DNA from: Sabethes cyaneus
Taxonomy: Eukaryota > Arthropoda > Insecta > Diptera > Culicidae
NCBI RefSeq assembly: GCF_943734655.1
Contig: NC_071355.1
Span: 56,853,449-56,917,448 of the forward strand
Direction: 5' to 3'
DNA length: 64,000 nt
The notes below the pieces were generated by a model. The model was not told where the DNA came from. It did no database searches and saw nothing but the letters and a program-made list of their open reading frames with translations. Both the position numbers and the translations under genes were made by a program. This document shows, one piece after another, positions 12,593-22,711 of the stretch; positions within the stretch are counted from its first letter, which is position 1; each line of letters opens with the position of its first letter.

Positions 12593-12907
12593 GAAAAACT
12601 CTCCCTCTACTGTGAAACATGCGACCGATTAACGTGTCGAGACTGCCAGCTTGTGGACCATCGGGATCATAAGTACAAGTTCGCCAATGAGATCGCTAGT
12701 GAGACGCGAAACTCTCTGCAAGCGCTGCTCAGCGAAATCAGCTACAAAAAGGTGCTGCTATCCAGCGCGATGAAGGTAATCGATGACCGGCAAGCACTGA
12801 TCACCGAGAAGAAGAAGGAACTCTCCAAAGAAATCGCAGATCTAGTGGTTAAGCTAACCAATGCGGTAAACATGCGGGGCAAGCAGCTAGTTTATCGGCT
12901 AAATCAG
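12593..12907 (+). CDS. bon: bonus exon: B-box 2 and coiled coil
   Basis: Residues 166-270 of the joined protein. Joining CHIHSQ to EKLSLYCETCDR restores B-box 2 (C160, H163, C172, C175, C180, C183, H188, H191), which confirms the splice across the 7.1-kb intron. The rest is a charged, heptad-like helix rich in Lys, Glu, Leu and Ala, as expected for the TRIM coiled coil that drives dimerisation. Splice sites are TTCCTTACAG and CAG|GTAGGG, phase 0 at both ends. The next intron is only 62 bp. Confidence 0.92.
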
Positions 12908-12969
12908 GTAGGGTTAATCATGGGGAATGCGTCTTCTTGACGGTTAATAATGTTTCATTTGAATTGCAG

Positions 12970-13222
12970 GTGTGCGACACAAAACTCCAAGTACTGAACG
13001 AGAAGAAAGACGCACTCCAACAACTTTCAGGGCATACCGATCACTGCATCGAATTCGTGCAAGGCGCACTTGACAAAGGCAGCGATAGTGCAGTACTTTA
13101 CAGTAAAAAAACGTTAGCAAGACATTTGCAAAAGGTGAAATGCCAGCGGGCAGATATACCCAATCCGGAAATTCCAGTGCGAGTTCAACTATTCCTATCC
13201 AACGTACCAGAGCTGCAAAATG
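12970..13222 (+). CDS. bon: bonus exon: coiled-coil continuation
   Basis: Residues 271-354 plus the first base of codon 355. It continues the TRIM coiled coil (VCDTKLQVLNEKKDALQQL), then HCIEFVQGALDKGSDSAVLY, a segment placed as in TIF1 proteins after the coiled coil. The acceptor is GAATTGCAG and the donor ATG|GTTTGT, which is weak at the +3 to +5 positions. Exon end phase 1 matches the next exon. Confidence 0.9.
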
Positions 13223-13294
13223 GTTTGTATTAATGTCCAAATGGTCTGTATTTATGATAACAGAGCATACTTACAGTTGATTGCTTCCTTTCAG

Positions 13295-13702
13295 TTATTG
13301 CACGAATTGGTACGATACTGGTGGACGGTAAGGTCTATCCACCACCACCTGGTCCAGCCGGTAATGGTGTTCCGCAGGGTCCAGGTGCAGTGCAGAATCG
13401 TAACAAGCAGCCCAGTCCGAATATAACACCACCGCTAAGGCCCGGTATGCCGGGTCCAGGCATGACGACGCTCTCTTCCAACAATGCCAATGGTCCTGGT
13501 GGCTTCCCGAATGTGCCTCCCATGTATAACGGTAATGGTGGCGTTCCAGTGGGAGCTCCCTTTCCACCAAATCATTCTATGAATCGAACGTTCCAGCAGG
13601 AAAACGGTCCCGGTGGAAGCTTCGGGCGATTCCCCATGGGACCTCCGCATGGAATGCCACCACAGCAACATGTTAGCTCCTCGACGCACCCTCAAAATAT
13701 GG
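13295..13702 (+). CDS. bon: bonus exon: Pro/Gly/Asn-rich linker
   Basis: Residues 355-490 plus one base. It opens with VIARIGTILVDGKVYPPPPG and then becomes low complexity, rich in Pro, Gly, Asn and Met. This is the disordered central region of TIF1 proteins, poorly conserved apart from composition. The acceptor is TCCTTTCAG, the donor ATGG|GTAAGC, phase 1. Confidence 0.88.
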
Positions 13703-13914
13703 GTAAGCAAATCTTCGACCCAACTAGTTAGTCATTTCAGACCTCAACAACAATTTGGACATTTGGTTGTGGCCCTGTTTTTGGTTATCACGCTCATCTG
13801 TTTTGTTCCAATGGTTGTGGTCTACCCATTTCATTAGTGTAACATATTTTATTTGTGTTTTTCTTCCTCCCACCCACCTCTTCCACTGCTTCATCATATC
13901 ACTCTCGCATTCAG

Positions 13915-14261
13915 ATTTACGTAATCTCTTGAGTCATCAAAAGCCGAACGGACCTAGCCGCGGTTCACCCAATGCACCAAGTTCAGCAGGGAATGCTAAT
14001 GTTGCTAATCAATTTAACACAGCTAATTTCATGGGTAACGTTCCGCCCGGTTCTGGAGGTCCAACTCAGCATCGGATGGGCCCGATGGGAGGTGCTCCAC
14101 CGGGTTATCTAGCCGGTCCGACTGGCGGTCATCAAAACTACAATCAGGGACAACCCGGGCCCAACAGTAGCGGTATGAGCATGGGTGGCAATAATCCACG
14201 CTTCCAAAATTTCCAAAGATTCGCTATGCCTCCGGCAGCCATGCGGCATATGATGGGGAAT
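13915..14261 (+). CDS. bon: bonus exon: Gly/Asn/Pro-rich linker
   Basis: Residues 491-606, starting DLRNLLSHQKPNGPSRG. Low complexity, with repeated Gly-Pro, Asn and Met. The acceptor TCTCGCATTCAG follows a good pyrimidine tract; the donor is AAT|GTAAGT, a near-ideal site, phase 0. The preceding 212-bp intron is open in one frame, so a naive translation runs through it. Confidence 0.87.
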
Positions 14262-14375
14262 GTAAGTATCATAATCGAAGCAGGAGGGATCATATTGTTT
14301 ATCTTCTCGTGAAATTATCCGATATCTACCTGTCCTTTCTAATCGAAGAATACCTCTACTCTACTCACACCAAAG

Positions 14376-14559
14376 CAGCAGGCGGCGATGCGATATCCGG
14401 GTCAGCAAACTCCTCCTGGTTACAATCCAAACTCAATCCAGCCCGGAATGCAACCGCAGCATCCGAGCGCCAGTCCCAGCAGCGGAGCAAGTAGTGGTGC
14501 TGGTGGTGGCGGTGCCAAGTGGCATATCCCACAGAATATGCAAGGACAGCAAAACAATG
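14376..14559 (+). CDS. bon: bonus exon with a tandem NAGNAG acceptor
   Basis: Residues 607-667 plus one base, starting QQAAMRYPGQQTPPGYNP. The acceptor region reads AAAGCAGCAGGCG, so splicing after the first AG (exon from 14376) or after the second (exon from 14379) adds or removes one Gln with no frame change. The donor is AATG|GTAACT, phase 1. The segment is Pro, Gln, Ser and Gly rich, ending with a GAGGGGAK stretch. Confidence 0.85.
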
Positions 14560-14623
14560 GTAACTAAAATACTATTTTTTGTGATTCTGTGCTTGTTATG
14601 ACAATCAAATTTGTATCTTTCAG

Positions 14624-14952
14624 GATTTGGTGGTCCATCTGGATTGCATCTGTTCGGTAATGGTCCGAACGAGTCGTTCAAAATTCCTCTCAAATCCCCG
14701 GACACGCTTCGAAACTCAATGATGATGGTGAACGGTGGTGGCAGTGCGGGTGGTGTTGTTCCAGGCGGGCCCAATCAGATTTCCATGCACATTCAACACC
14801 AACAGCAGCAGCAGCAACAACAACAGCAACAACAACAGCAGCAGCAACATCAGCAGCAACAGCAGCAAAATCATCACTTACAACAGCTGCAGAATGCTTT
14901 GCCGAACGTGAGCTCTACCAATCCGAAAACGCCGTCACCAAGTACGAATGAG
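14624..14952 (+). CDS. bon: bonus exon: linker with polyglutamine
   Basis: Residues 668-777. It begins GFGGPSGLHLFGNG and FKIPLKSPDTLRNSMMM, then has a long Gln/His tract encoded by mixed CAG and CAA codons (about 14800-14875). The tract is a candidate length polymorphism. The acceptor is GTATCTTTCAG, the donor GAG|GTCTGT, phase 0. Confidence 0.88.
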
Positions 14953-15013
14953 GTCTGTAATTTCTCATTCTGCAACGCCTTCGCATTCTAATTCTTAATT
15001 TTTTCTGTCATAG

Positions 15014-15422
15014 CCCGGGAAAGATTTCGCTGAATCGATCGATCGAACATGCGAAGATTCGGTGAATGATCTGATGGCCACCATTGCCAAACTGGACTCG
15101 AATGGCGTTCAGGTGCTCCCGGAAGGACATCGAGGAAAAACAACCTCACCGCAGGTGCACAGTTCGACCGATCTCAACAGTAGCAGTTCGGTGGCAGGAG
15201 CGGGAGCAGGCGTACTAGTGGACGACAAAAGTTTGCCTAAAGAGCTGGATCCGAATGAGGATTGGTGTGCCGTCTGTATGGACGGCGGTGAGCTAATGTG
15301 CTGTGATAAATGTCCGAAGGTGTTTCACCAAACGTGTCACATACCGGTGATCGATTCCCTGCCGGACGAAAGCGAAACCTGGCAGTGTTTGCTGTGCTAC
15401 AACTTTGCCGATGTACCGCCGG
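15014..15422 (+). CDS. bon: bonus exon: PHD finger
   Basis: Residues 778-913 plus one base. After a Ser/Ala/Gly-rich linker it holds a complete C4HC3 PHD finger: C862, C865, C874, C877, H882, C885, C902 and C905, with the DWCAVCMDGGELMCCDKCPK core typical of TIF1 proteins. PHD fingers of this family bind the histone H3 N-terminus, typically with unmodified K4; that function is inferred here. The acceptor is TCTGTCATAG, the donor CCGG|GTAGGA, phase 1. Confidence 0.94.
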
Positions 15423-15495
15423 GTAGGATGGCTAACCTCCTTTTCAAGGTGGCATGTTATAAAGGTGAAATTTTTCAAACTTTCTTTTGTTTCAG

Positions 15496-15652
15496 AACCA
15501 ACGGGCGAAAAACGTAACATTGGAATTACGCCGTTGGAGCTCAAAATTCTGCAGAGGATTGTGCTGGAGCTGTTCTGTCAGTATGAAACCAGTATGCCGT
15601 TCCGACATTTGGAACCAGAAACGAACAAAGCGTACTATGATATTGTTTGCAA
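15496..15652 (+). CDS. bon: bonus exon: bromodomain helix Z and ZA loop
   Basis: Residues 914-965 plus two bases. EPTGEKRNIGITPLELKILQ leads into LELFCQYETSMPFRHLEP and AYYDIVC, matching helix Z and the ZA loop of TIF1 bromodomains, with F-x-x-x-E-P and YYDIV in the expected places. The acceptor is TTTTGTTTCAG, the donor AA|GTGAGT, phase 2. The flanking introns are 73 and 88 bp. Confidence 0.92.
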
Positions 15653-15740
15653 GTGAGTATCTATAGACTTTCCGCCGTTGGCTCATCGACCGACGTAGAC
15701 ATTGAATGGCATAACAATGGGTTCTCCTCTTCCTTTGTAG

Positions 15741-15864
15741 TCCAATATCGTTGTCAATGATCCGTGACAAGCTGGATATGGCTAATAGTGATCATTATAC
15801 CGATATTCCATCGTTTATCAGCGACGTGAAGCGGTTATTCAACAATGTGTACCTCTTTTACCAG
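15741..15864 (+). CDS. bon: bonus exon: bromodomain helices A and B
   Basis: Residues 966-1007, from NPISLSMIRDKLD to NNVYLFYQ. NP-x-x-L-x-x-I and the D-V-x-x-L-F-N-N segment match bromodomain helices A and B. It ends at the BC loop, where most bromodomains have the Asn that contacts acetyl-lysine; here the residues are Tyr1006 and Gln1007. The donor is CAG|GTATGT, phase 0, before a 6.2-kb intron. Confidence 0.92.
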
Positions 15865-18800
15865 GTATGTATTATTCCGAGCGGGGGGATATTTTACAAA
15901 CGGAAGTGCAAAATGGGCTGGTTAATTTAGCGTTCGTTGAAAGGTTTTGCCGGTTTGTGCGCGACAATTGACGTTTAAATTTGGCGACTGACGCGTATCC
16001 AAAGAAATAATTCATAGTTTGTCACTAGAATTATTATTAGAGCACATACTCATTTTTAGCCTGTTTAGTAACAAGTAGGTATTTATCAAGTTTTGAAATC
16101 GATCACGCGAGCATTCATGCAAGCTGTTTTACCTTTGTTTTCACACGCAATTACTAAAAAAACGCATATAAACAGCATAGCTTGTTACACTAATGACAAG
16201 TATGCTTTCACATGTTGTTAGGTATAAATCTTTTTTCAAGTTTGTATTAGCGCTTTGAAAGTATCACTATCGCTGCTTGTTGACACGAATTACCTTTGAG
16301 CCGTATATTTGGCTAAAAGATAAACGTTTTGTATATTCTTCGGTCGTTTTACACGATTATAAAATAACAAAAAATTAAAATTAACAATTACAATAGGCTT
16401 AATCGTCGATCAGAGATTTGACTCTTCTTTATCGATAAATTTTGCAGCCAATTGTTAGTGGGCAGAACAATGGCCTGACTGACGCAACGATCTGCGTCTG
16501 ACTACTAAAGTTGCATTTGTGCAAGTTATTAAAAAAATACGTCCAGATGCAAGTAAATTAGAAAAAATACGTTTCAGATTCTGTTTTAATCAAATTTTAA
16601 TTTTTTACCAGAAGCTTTTGATTTTTGAATACCTACAAGTTTAATCATCAACCGGTCATTGAGAAGCTAGAACACCCCCGTAGTTTTTTGTGCTGCTGAT
16701 TAGAAATCTGTTATTTTAATAGTAGCTAATCATTAAGATTCAAAATTGACGCATGCGGTGCAAGATATATGACACGGTTGTCAAAACGCTGAAACATTTG
16801 CATTGCATTGCTTCCTATGCAAAATTTAATTCATCTATTTCTTCAAATCGTTGAAATACATAGAACATCAACACGTAGCACTTTAATATTAAGTTCTGTC
16901 ATAGATTTCTTTTCAATAAACGCAACTTTGCCGTCGAAATATTTGAAAGGAATCAGCAGGTTTTATTATTTTAGAATTGCGCTTACAAAAACTTTCCCAC
17001 TTACTTTTATGGCAATTTTATAACGATTTGACAAGGAGAAGTGACGAGAAAAACTTCGTATGCTTAGCGTATACCCACTTCAAAGTTTTTAAAATGTTTA
17101 AAAAGGCTTCAGACTTCTATTCTAAAGACTGTTCCACTTATTTTGATACTAATCTTGTAATGATCCGACCACGGGAATTGGATGAAAAACGATTCCAGTA
17201 TTCCAGTGATGAGCGGAACAAATCAGACATAAAAACCGCTTACGTTAAAAACAATTTTCAAAACTTATGGACCTTTTTCTCGGAAACTATTCAACGTACA
17301 CACTTAAAAAATCAGTAAAATTTACCACAATTCCAACGGCCGAACGTTGGGTAAAAATTTCGGTGGTGCATATCGACGTTTTACGGATCTTTAGTAATGT
17401 TTGGTATCATCATTTTTTTTTACTGAACTTTCGAGTGTAGAGATTCCGGAAAAATTTTACCAAATTCGATGGTTTTTAAGTGTGTATTCCAGTAAGCTTT
17501 TCTTTTTGTTCTGTTGGTAGGAGTTTGGAAAGGTCTCAAAAGTTATAAAAGTCTTCTACAAACTTCTACCAACAAAACAAAAACAAAAAAAAAGTTTGTT
17601 CCAATACGTTTATTAACTTTCGGAAAAAATGCACATGAAATTTGAAAATCGTGTTTTCACAGGAGCGACGCTTTATTACGTCGAGTTCGTCTCGCTTCTG
17701 TGCTGGGCAATTCACCTCTCCCGGGAAAAAAACAGGAAATGCCGGAAAAGTCGGGAATCGGAATTCGGATTGCTCTAAATCGGGAATTTGTTTACTGGCG
17801 CGACGTTCAAGCTGTGTTCGTTGCTGGAATTTTACTGGAAGAAAAATATCGAATAAGAATATCGACATCCTTGGCATCCAGTGCCAACTGCCAACTGCAT
17901 TTCGACGCCCCGAATGAAATCTTCATACCGCTCAAGGCCAACGTAGATGGAATGTGATTTAGTATCAAACTTGCTTTAAACTATATCGACTAAAGATTGA
18001 ATTAACGTTAATTCTCCGTTTTGAAATTCAGCTGGGAAAATCTCATCAGCACCTGCCGATTTATAAGGTTGAAAGGATTTCACTACGTTTTCCACCATAC
18101 TCATAGTGAAAACCACCCCAGAAACTTTGGTTGCCATTTTTTCTCTCAAATCATATTTCTTTTGCTGAACCCAGTTTCTTTTGAGAACGTCTTATCCTAC
18201 AATCAAATCCCAAGTTGGTTACAGCATGGTCACCATCATCAAATCTAGTACTCCTGAAGATGAAGTCTTATTAAGTCGTGTCACAATTGGATTACTTCCA
18301 AATGCTTTCAAAATTGTGCAGCCAAGATTTGCGTTTTAATCATATTAGCTCTTTGCTATATTAGGTTTGATCTCTCCTGTTTTGTGTCTAGTCCAATCCG
18401 AAGTAATGTTTGCGAACGGTTTTTGCGTTGTTTTGCGAAGCCGTTCAAGCTTTCCGTGGTGGAACCCTGGTTCCATGGTGGAAAATTTCATAGTCGAAGT
18501 AATTCTTTTAAGTGGATGATTACTATTATATGCGCCGCCACGAATGCACTATCGAGCGTAAAGTGCTGCTAATAAAAAGCACCAACAACAACTATTATAT
18601 GCAGAGATTATCATTTCTTTTAAAACCTTTGATACCGATTCAAGTAACAGTGTTACTTGAGTAATCATCTCTGAACCAAAACCCACTTGTGTTCCGTTGA
18701 GTAGGGATTTTATAATCCCAATCGTTAGATGATTCTTGCACATGAAGACATTGACACAACATTTATTTACACTGTTTATCAGCTGATTCCAACAACATAA

Positions 18801-21800
18801 GCTCTCAAACCAGCTTCACTAGTCGCTACAACTCTTTACAGTTATATTTCATTAAGCACAAACAAACATCATTTAAAAGTTGAGTAAATTGAGTCTCAAG
18901 TTGCTTGTAAAAATATTACGCTGAAGTGGTTTTTATGGAGCTTTTTACGTAGCTGATATTACGAAAAAAAATTAGGGTTTCTAAAGTAAATTTCGGAATG
19001 TATGTATTTTTGTCATGAATGTCGGAACTTAACGACAAGGTCGTCTGAGTACATTTATGACAATCAGATGGCACCCAATATATCCCTTCCCTTCACTTTA
19101 CCGTTTACCAATATACTCCCATAGCCTCAGGAAACCATCACAAAAAATAAAAATTGATTTAAAATTGAAATTCTCCACTATATTTTCACTTTCTTGCCGC
19201 CGGTGTTTAAATATTTTTTACGACTCACTCGTTGAAGCACTCGGGAAGGTTAATTTGATGCACACAAAAACCAATGCTTGTTGTAAATTAAGCGAGAAGC
19301 AAACGATGCCCACTCTCACGTGAACAAGTATGGGAAGCATAGCAACCAACGCTTACGCAAGTGCTCGCCAAACAACTGTTGGTTCTGTGTGCATACATTC
19401 TGCTACCTACACACTCGTCAGCACACAGCCTTGTAACATTTTTTTATACCACCCGCTCACGAAGCCAACAACTCATATGCTTCCAGCAACCCGCGAGCGC
19501 CACACTATAGGATGTATGGTTACAGATTTTGCTTTACTTCTTCTTTTCTTCTTCGTCATACGTCCTCGCTTGCACTTGCGGGTATCCAACAAACAATTTG
19601 GTTTATATAACTCGCTTGCAACTGAGAAATACGAAATCATTCTTTAACGAAAAAGTTATATTTCACACCACATGAGAACATGTGAGAACCAAAATTTAGG
19701 GATACACATGTGCTAACCAACCATTTGTAATTCTATCTTACATTTTATACAGCGATTTTTAGATTAATGCTCTCAACTTAGTACTCCTGAATATTTGATT
19801 AAGATATAACTTAACTGTCCTGTTCTCTATTAACCGGCTGTGAAGTCTATCGATAAAGATGGGTCAAGTCTTAGAAGGAATGTTTAAGCCCAAGGCTACT
19901 ATCTATACTATTTCATAATTCATAGTCATGAGTTGTATATGAGGACACGCACGACTGCAAAATAACTTATTGTTCACTTTGTTTTGACATACTCTAATCT
20001 TTATATTATTCCAATGTAAAATTGACTTGCATACGATTTAATGTGAACTTTCTATCACGATCTTGTGTTGTCTGGATAGGAGTGCGGGCCTCGCGAGTGG
20101 TATTGGTAGTACTGACGAGCAAGAGCGACGACTGCGGCTGACAGCTAATTACACACTCGCAAAAACTCGTTGCAGGGCATAAAAAAAGAGGAAGAGAGTC
20201 CGACAGAGCTACTCATAGCCAGTCTATTCGTTAGAAAGAGATCGCGTGTGTAAGAAAATTAGATCACACGATCTCACAGATCACAGATCAAAAGATATTA
20301 TTATGATTTTGCCTAAAGCGATCACTTGTATTGACAGAAAAAACTTTAATTCGTTGCGATTGCTATCCCGAATCCACGGTAGTTGTTAGTTGACACTTAG
20401 TCAAGGCAACGTGCATGGATATGCAGTGACGCTAGTGATAATTGAGCATGAAATTGACTAGATATTTTCTTTCAGTGACTATTTTCAGTAATGTTAATGG
20501 AAGAGTTCAAAATGTTTGCATGACGGTTTATTTTCTAAGAATATTTGTATAACATTGGGCATTATACAAGGAACTATATAATTATCAGTTTTATTTACAA
20601 TGTATATCAATGACCTTTCAGATATAATTAAGTTCTGCAAAGTACATTTAGTTGTCAGTCTTTCAAACCTATAAGGGTAGTGTGACCCATCGTGATTTTT
20701 TTTTGAACAGACTATTTTAAAAATTTTCTATGACAGAACATGGTCTTTTTCGACTATGCTTTGGAGTTTCCCATCACCGTAAAATTTTTTGCAAAAACTA
20801 TTTCCAAAAGATATTTTCCCAAAAATTACTTAGTCCAGCTGCTACGATTATGAATTTTAAATTAAAAATCAAGAGCTCAGTGGTTCGGCTTGGTGGACTA
20901 GCCTTAGGTAGTAAAGTGGGAGAAGAAGTGAGTCAGATTTTTTGCTTTCGGTTTCTGCTCTTGCCAATCTCTTATGTGAGCAGGATTCAAATTGCCGAAT
21001 AATAGTTTGTCGGGCGATGTCGATGTCGGACGGACGCAGGCAGAAGTTTCGTTTGTATCGGACGACGTCTAACCGATCATCCTTATCGGTTATACTGTAT
21101 ATTATCCTAGATTGTAGAATTTTACGATTGTAGTATGCATCACGCCGTCCATACCACCGCTTTTCTAACAATAAATTATATTATGAACATGAATAAGATT
21201 TTGGTTATTGAGAAATCTAGTAGGTACAATAGTTTAGGTCACTCAATCCATTTTAGTTAGCGTATTGCGTAAAAGAAGTATACACAAGACAATTAAGTAC
21301 CTTTTATGTATTGTAGAATTTCATCTTTCTGATTTTCACAAAAAATGTAACAAATTTGGTTATTCTTTTGTATTTAAAATAAAGCATAATACCACTAGAC
21401 TTAGGCTTATTAATGTGTTGACAGATCATGAGGGAAAAAGGCTAGATATGAAAACATGCCTACGACTTTGTACAGATAAACGTAGAATACAATGTACCAA
21501 GACAGTATTCGAAAAACAATATAACTCTAAGACTTCCTATGTTACCACAATAGTTCAAAATAATGGACGCAGTAGTAAGAGTACCCAACAGCATAAGACT
21601 TCTTATTGCAATCTAGGGTGATATTGGTTCCCTTGGTCCGAGAAACGGCGTTCAATTGCCCGAAGGGTGTTAGTTTGGTCAGCTAATACGTACTCATGTG
21701 GTTCGCGAGCTGGACCGAGACCCAATTAGGAAAACGCTGCAGGCCTTCAACTCGCTAATCTACTAATCCAGTCGATCTGGGGTGCTATCCAAGGTTTCAT

Positions 21801-22104
21801 AAACCAGTCGATCAGGTTCGACGAACTGAGCAATGCTTGTGTGAGCCTGTATGACCTTATATGTGTTTTTTATTGTCTGTTAATAATCAGTCATTGATAA
21901 AAATTATTTTAATATAAATTGAAACTTACCTCTAGTACTAAGTCTTCCCGCCTTTTATCATCACATAATATGTCGCGAATATGGGTGAACCGAGCACCGA
22001 GCACTTATCCTTAATTTTCGATCGCTATCGAAGTTTGCTACAGCAAACCACCGCTCCAGAACAACGGCTTTAAGCTTTAAAATCAGCATTTTCCCTCGTT
22101 ACAG
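15865..22104 (+). other. bon: bonus 6.2-kb intron
   Basis: AT-rich intron from GTATGT to TCGTTACAG. It contains a 190-bp MITE (17297-17486) and, near 21800-21840, a scrap of the TTCGACGAACTGAGCAATG repeat found in full at 38770. A more GC-rich patch at 20070-20300 has an imperfect AGATCGCGTGTG/CACACGATCT inverted repeat. No protein-coding segment is recognised in either strand. Confidence 0.8.
17297..17486. mobile_element. MITE with TACACACTTAAAAA termini
   Basis: The ends are perfect 14-bp inverted repeats, TACACACTTAAAAA and TTTTTAAGTGTGTA, with weaker pairing continuing inward through a GTAAAATTT block. The outer TA could be the target-site duplication, as in Tc1/mariner-type MITEs. It is 190 bp with no coding capacity. 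Confidence 0.7.
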
Positions 22105-22257
22105 GAGGACAGCATCACCTTCAAGAGCGCCCAGAAGCTGGAAAAGTTCTTCGAGCAGCAGCTGTCCAAGTGGTTACCAAAGTATCTGGAGTGCGAAACC
22201 CTAGAGGACTACCTGCAGAATCCGGCGAAGCGCATCAAGAGCATCCAAGAGGATTAA
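22105..22257 (+). CDS. bon: bonus last exon: bromodomain helix C and C-terminus
   Basis: Residues 1008-1057 and the TAA stop (22255-22257). EDSITFKSAQKLEKFFEQQL matches bromodomain helix C of TIF1 proteins, followed by SKWLPKYLE and a polar tail ending KSIQED. The acceptor is CCTCGTTACAG, phase 0. With this exon the visible exons total 3174 nt, an exact multiple of three. The Drosophila protein is somewhat longer (about 1130 residues from memory), which fits a missing N-terminal exon. Confidence 0.93.
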   Translation, partial: EDSITFKSAQKLEKFFEQQLSKWLPKYLECETLEDYLQNPAKRIKSIQED

Positions 22258-22711
22258 CAATCAATTTTGGGCGGCAAAAAACCGCAACCAGATCCGAAGC
22301 TACATCAGCAGCACCAGCAGCAGCAGTTTTTTCATCAGCAGCAACAAGAATTGTCCCAGCAACAGCAACAACAACAACAGCAGCAGCAGCAGCCATCCGG
22401 ATACAGTGAGCCATCAAAAGGAGAAACTAGTACCGCAACAGGCGGTGCTGACGAAGGTAGTGGAAGAGGCACCACTGGAAGTAACGACGGAAGAGAGCAG
22501 CAGCAGCAAGACGGGAGGCCTCGTTCAAGGCAGAGAGAAGCGGGTACGCAAGATACGAATGGAGGTAGATTGGACGCTGTTACTATTACCGCCGTCGCCG
22601 AAGGTTCGAAAGAAACGGAAACCGACGGTTAAACGCAGGAAGCCTCCCAAATCAAAACCACAAAAACAGAGCACTGAGCAGCGCAGCGATGATGGTACTG
22701 ACAAAACATAG
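22205..22711 (+). other. Overlapping +1 frame with Lys/Arg-rich end
   Basis: A second frame, +1 relative to the bonus frame, is open from the TAG near 22202 to TAG at 22709-22711. Its last 100 codons (EKLVPQQAVLTKVVEEAPLE ... KVRKKRKPTVKRRKPPKSK) use CTG, GTG, AAG, CCG and ACG heavily and end in a nuclear-localisation-like basic stretch. It could be a former C-terminal coding region shifted by an indel in the CAG tract, or chance in purine-rich 3' UTR. Confidence 0.25.
22258..22632 (+). other. bon: In-frame Gln-rich extension after the bonus stop
   Basis: The frame of the last bonus exon stays open for 124 sense codons after TAA, to a second TAA at 22630-22632. The predicted segment starts QSILGGKKPQPDPKLHQQ, contains a run of twelve Gln encoded by mixed CAG/CAA, and ends in a Gly/Thr/Asp/Glu-rich tail. 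The bases after the stop are CAA TCA, matching the CAR-YYA context of leaky stops. It may be 3' UTR, a readthrough extension or a relic of an older C-terminus. Confidence 0.4.

Noticed and set aside
13223..13294. Reading through the short bonus introns as one ORF
   Set aside because: Frames change at each intron, and phases close exactly only when canonical GT-AG introns are removed.
17642..17957. Open frames of 85-91 codons near 17650-17957
   Set aside because: Two overlapping frames, no family resemblance, inside an intron.
21265..21621. 118-codon open frame in the last bonus intron
   Set aside because: AT-driven composition, no recognisable motif and no splice or promoter context.
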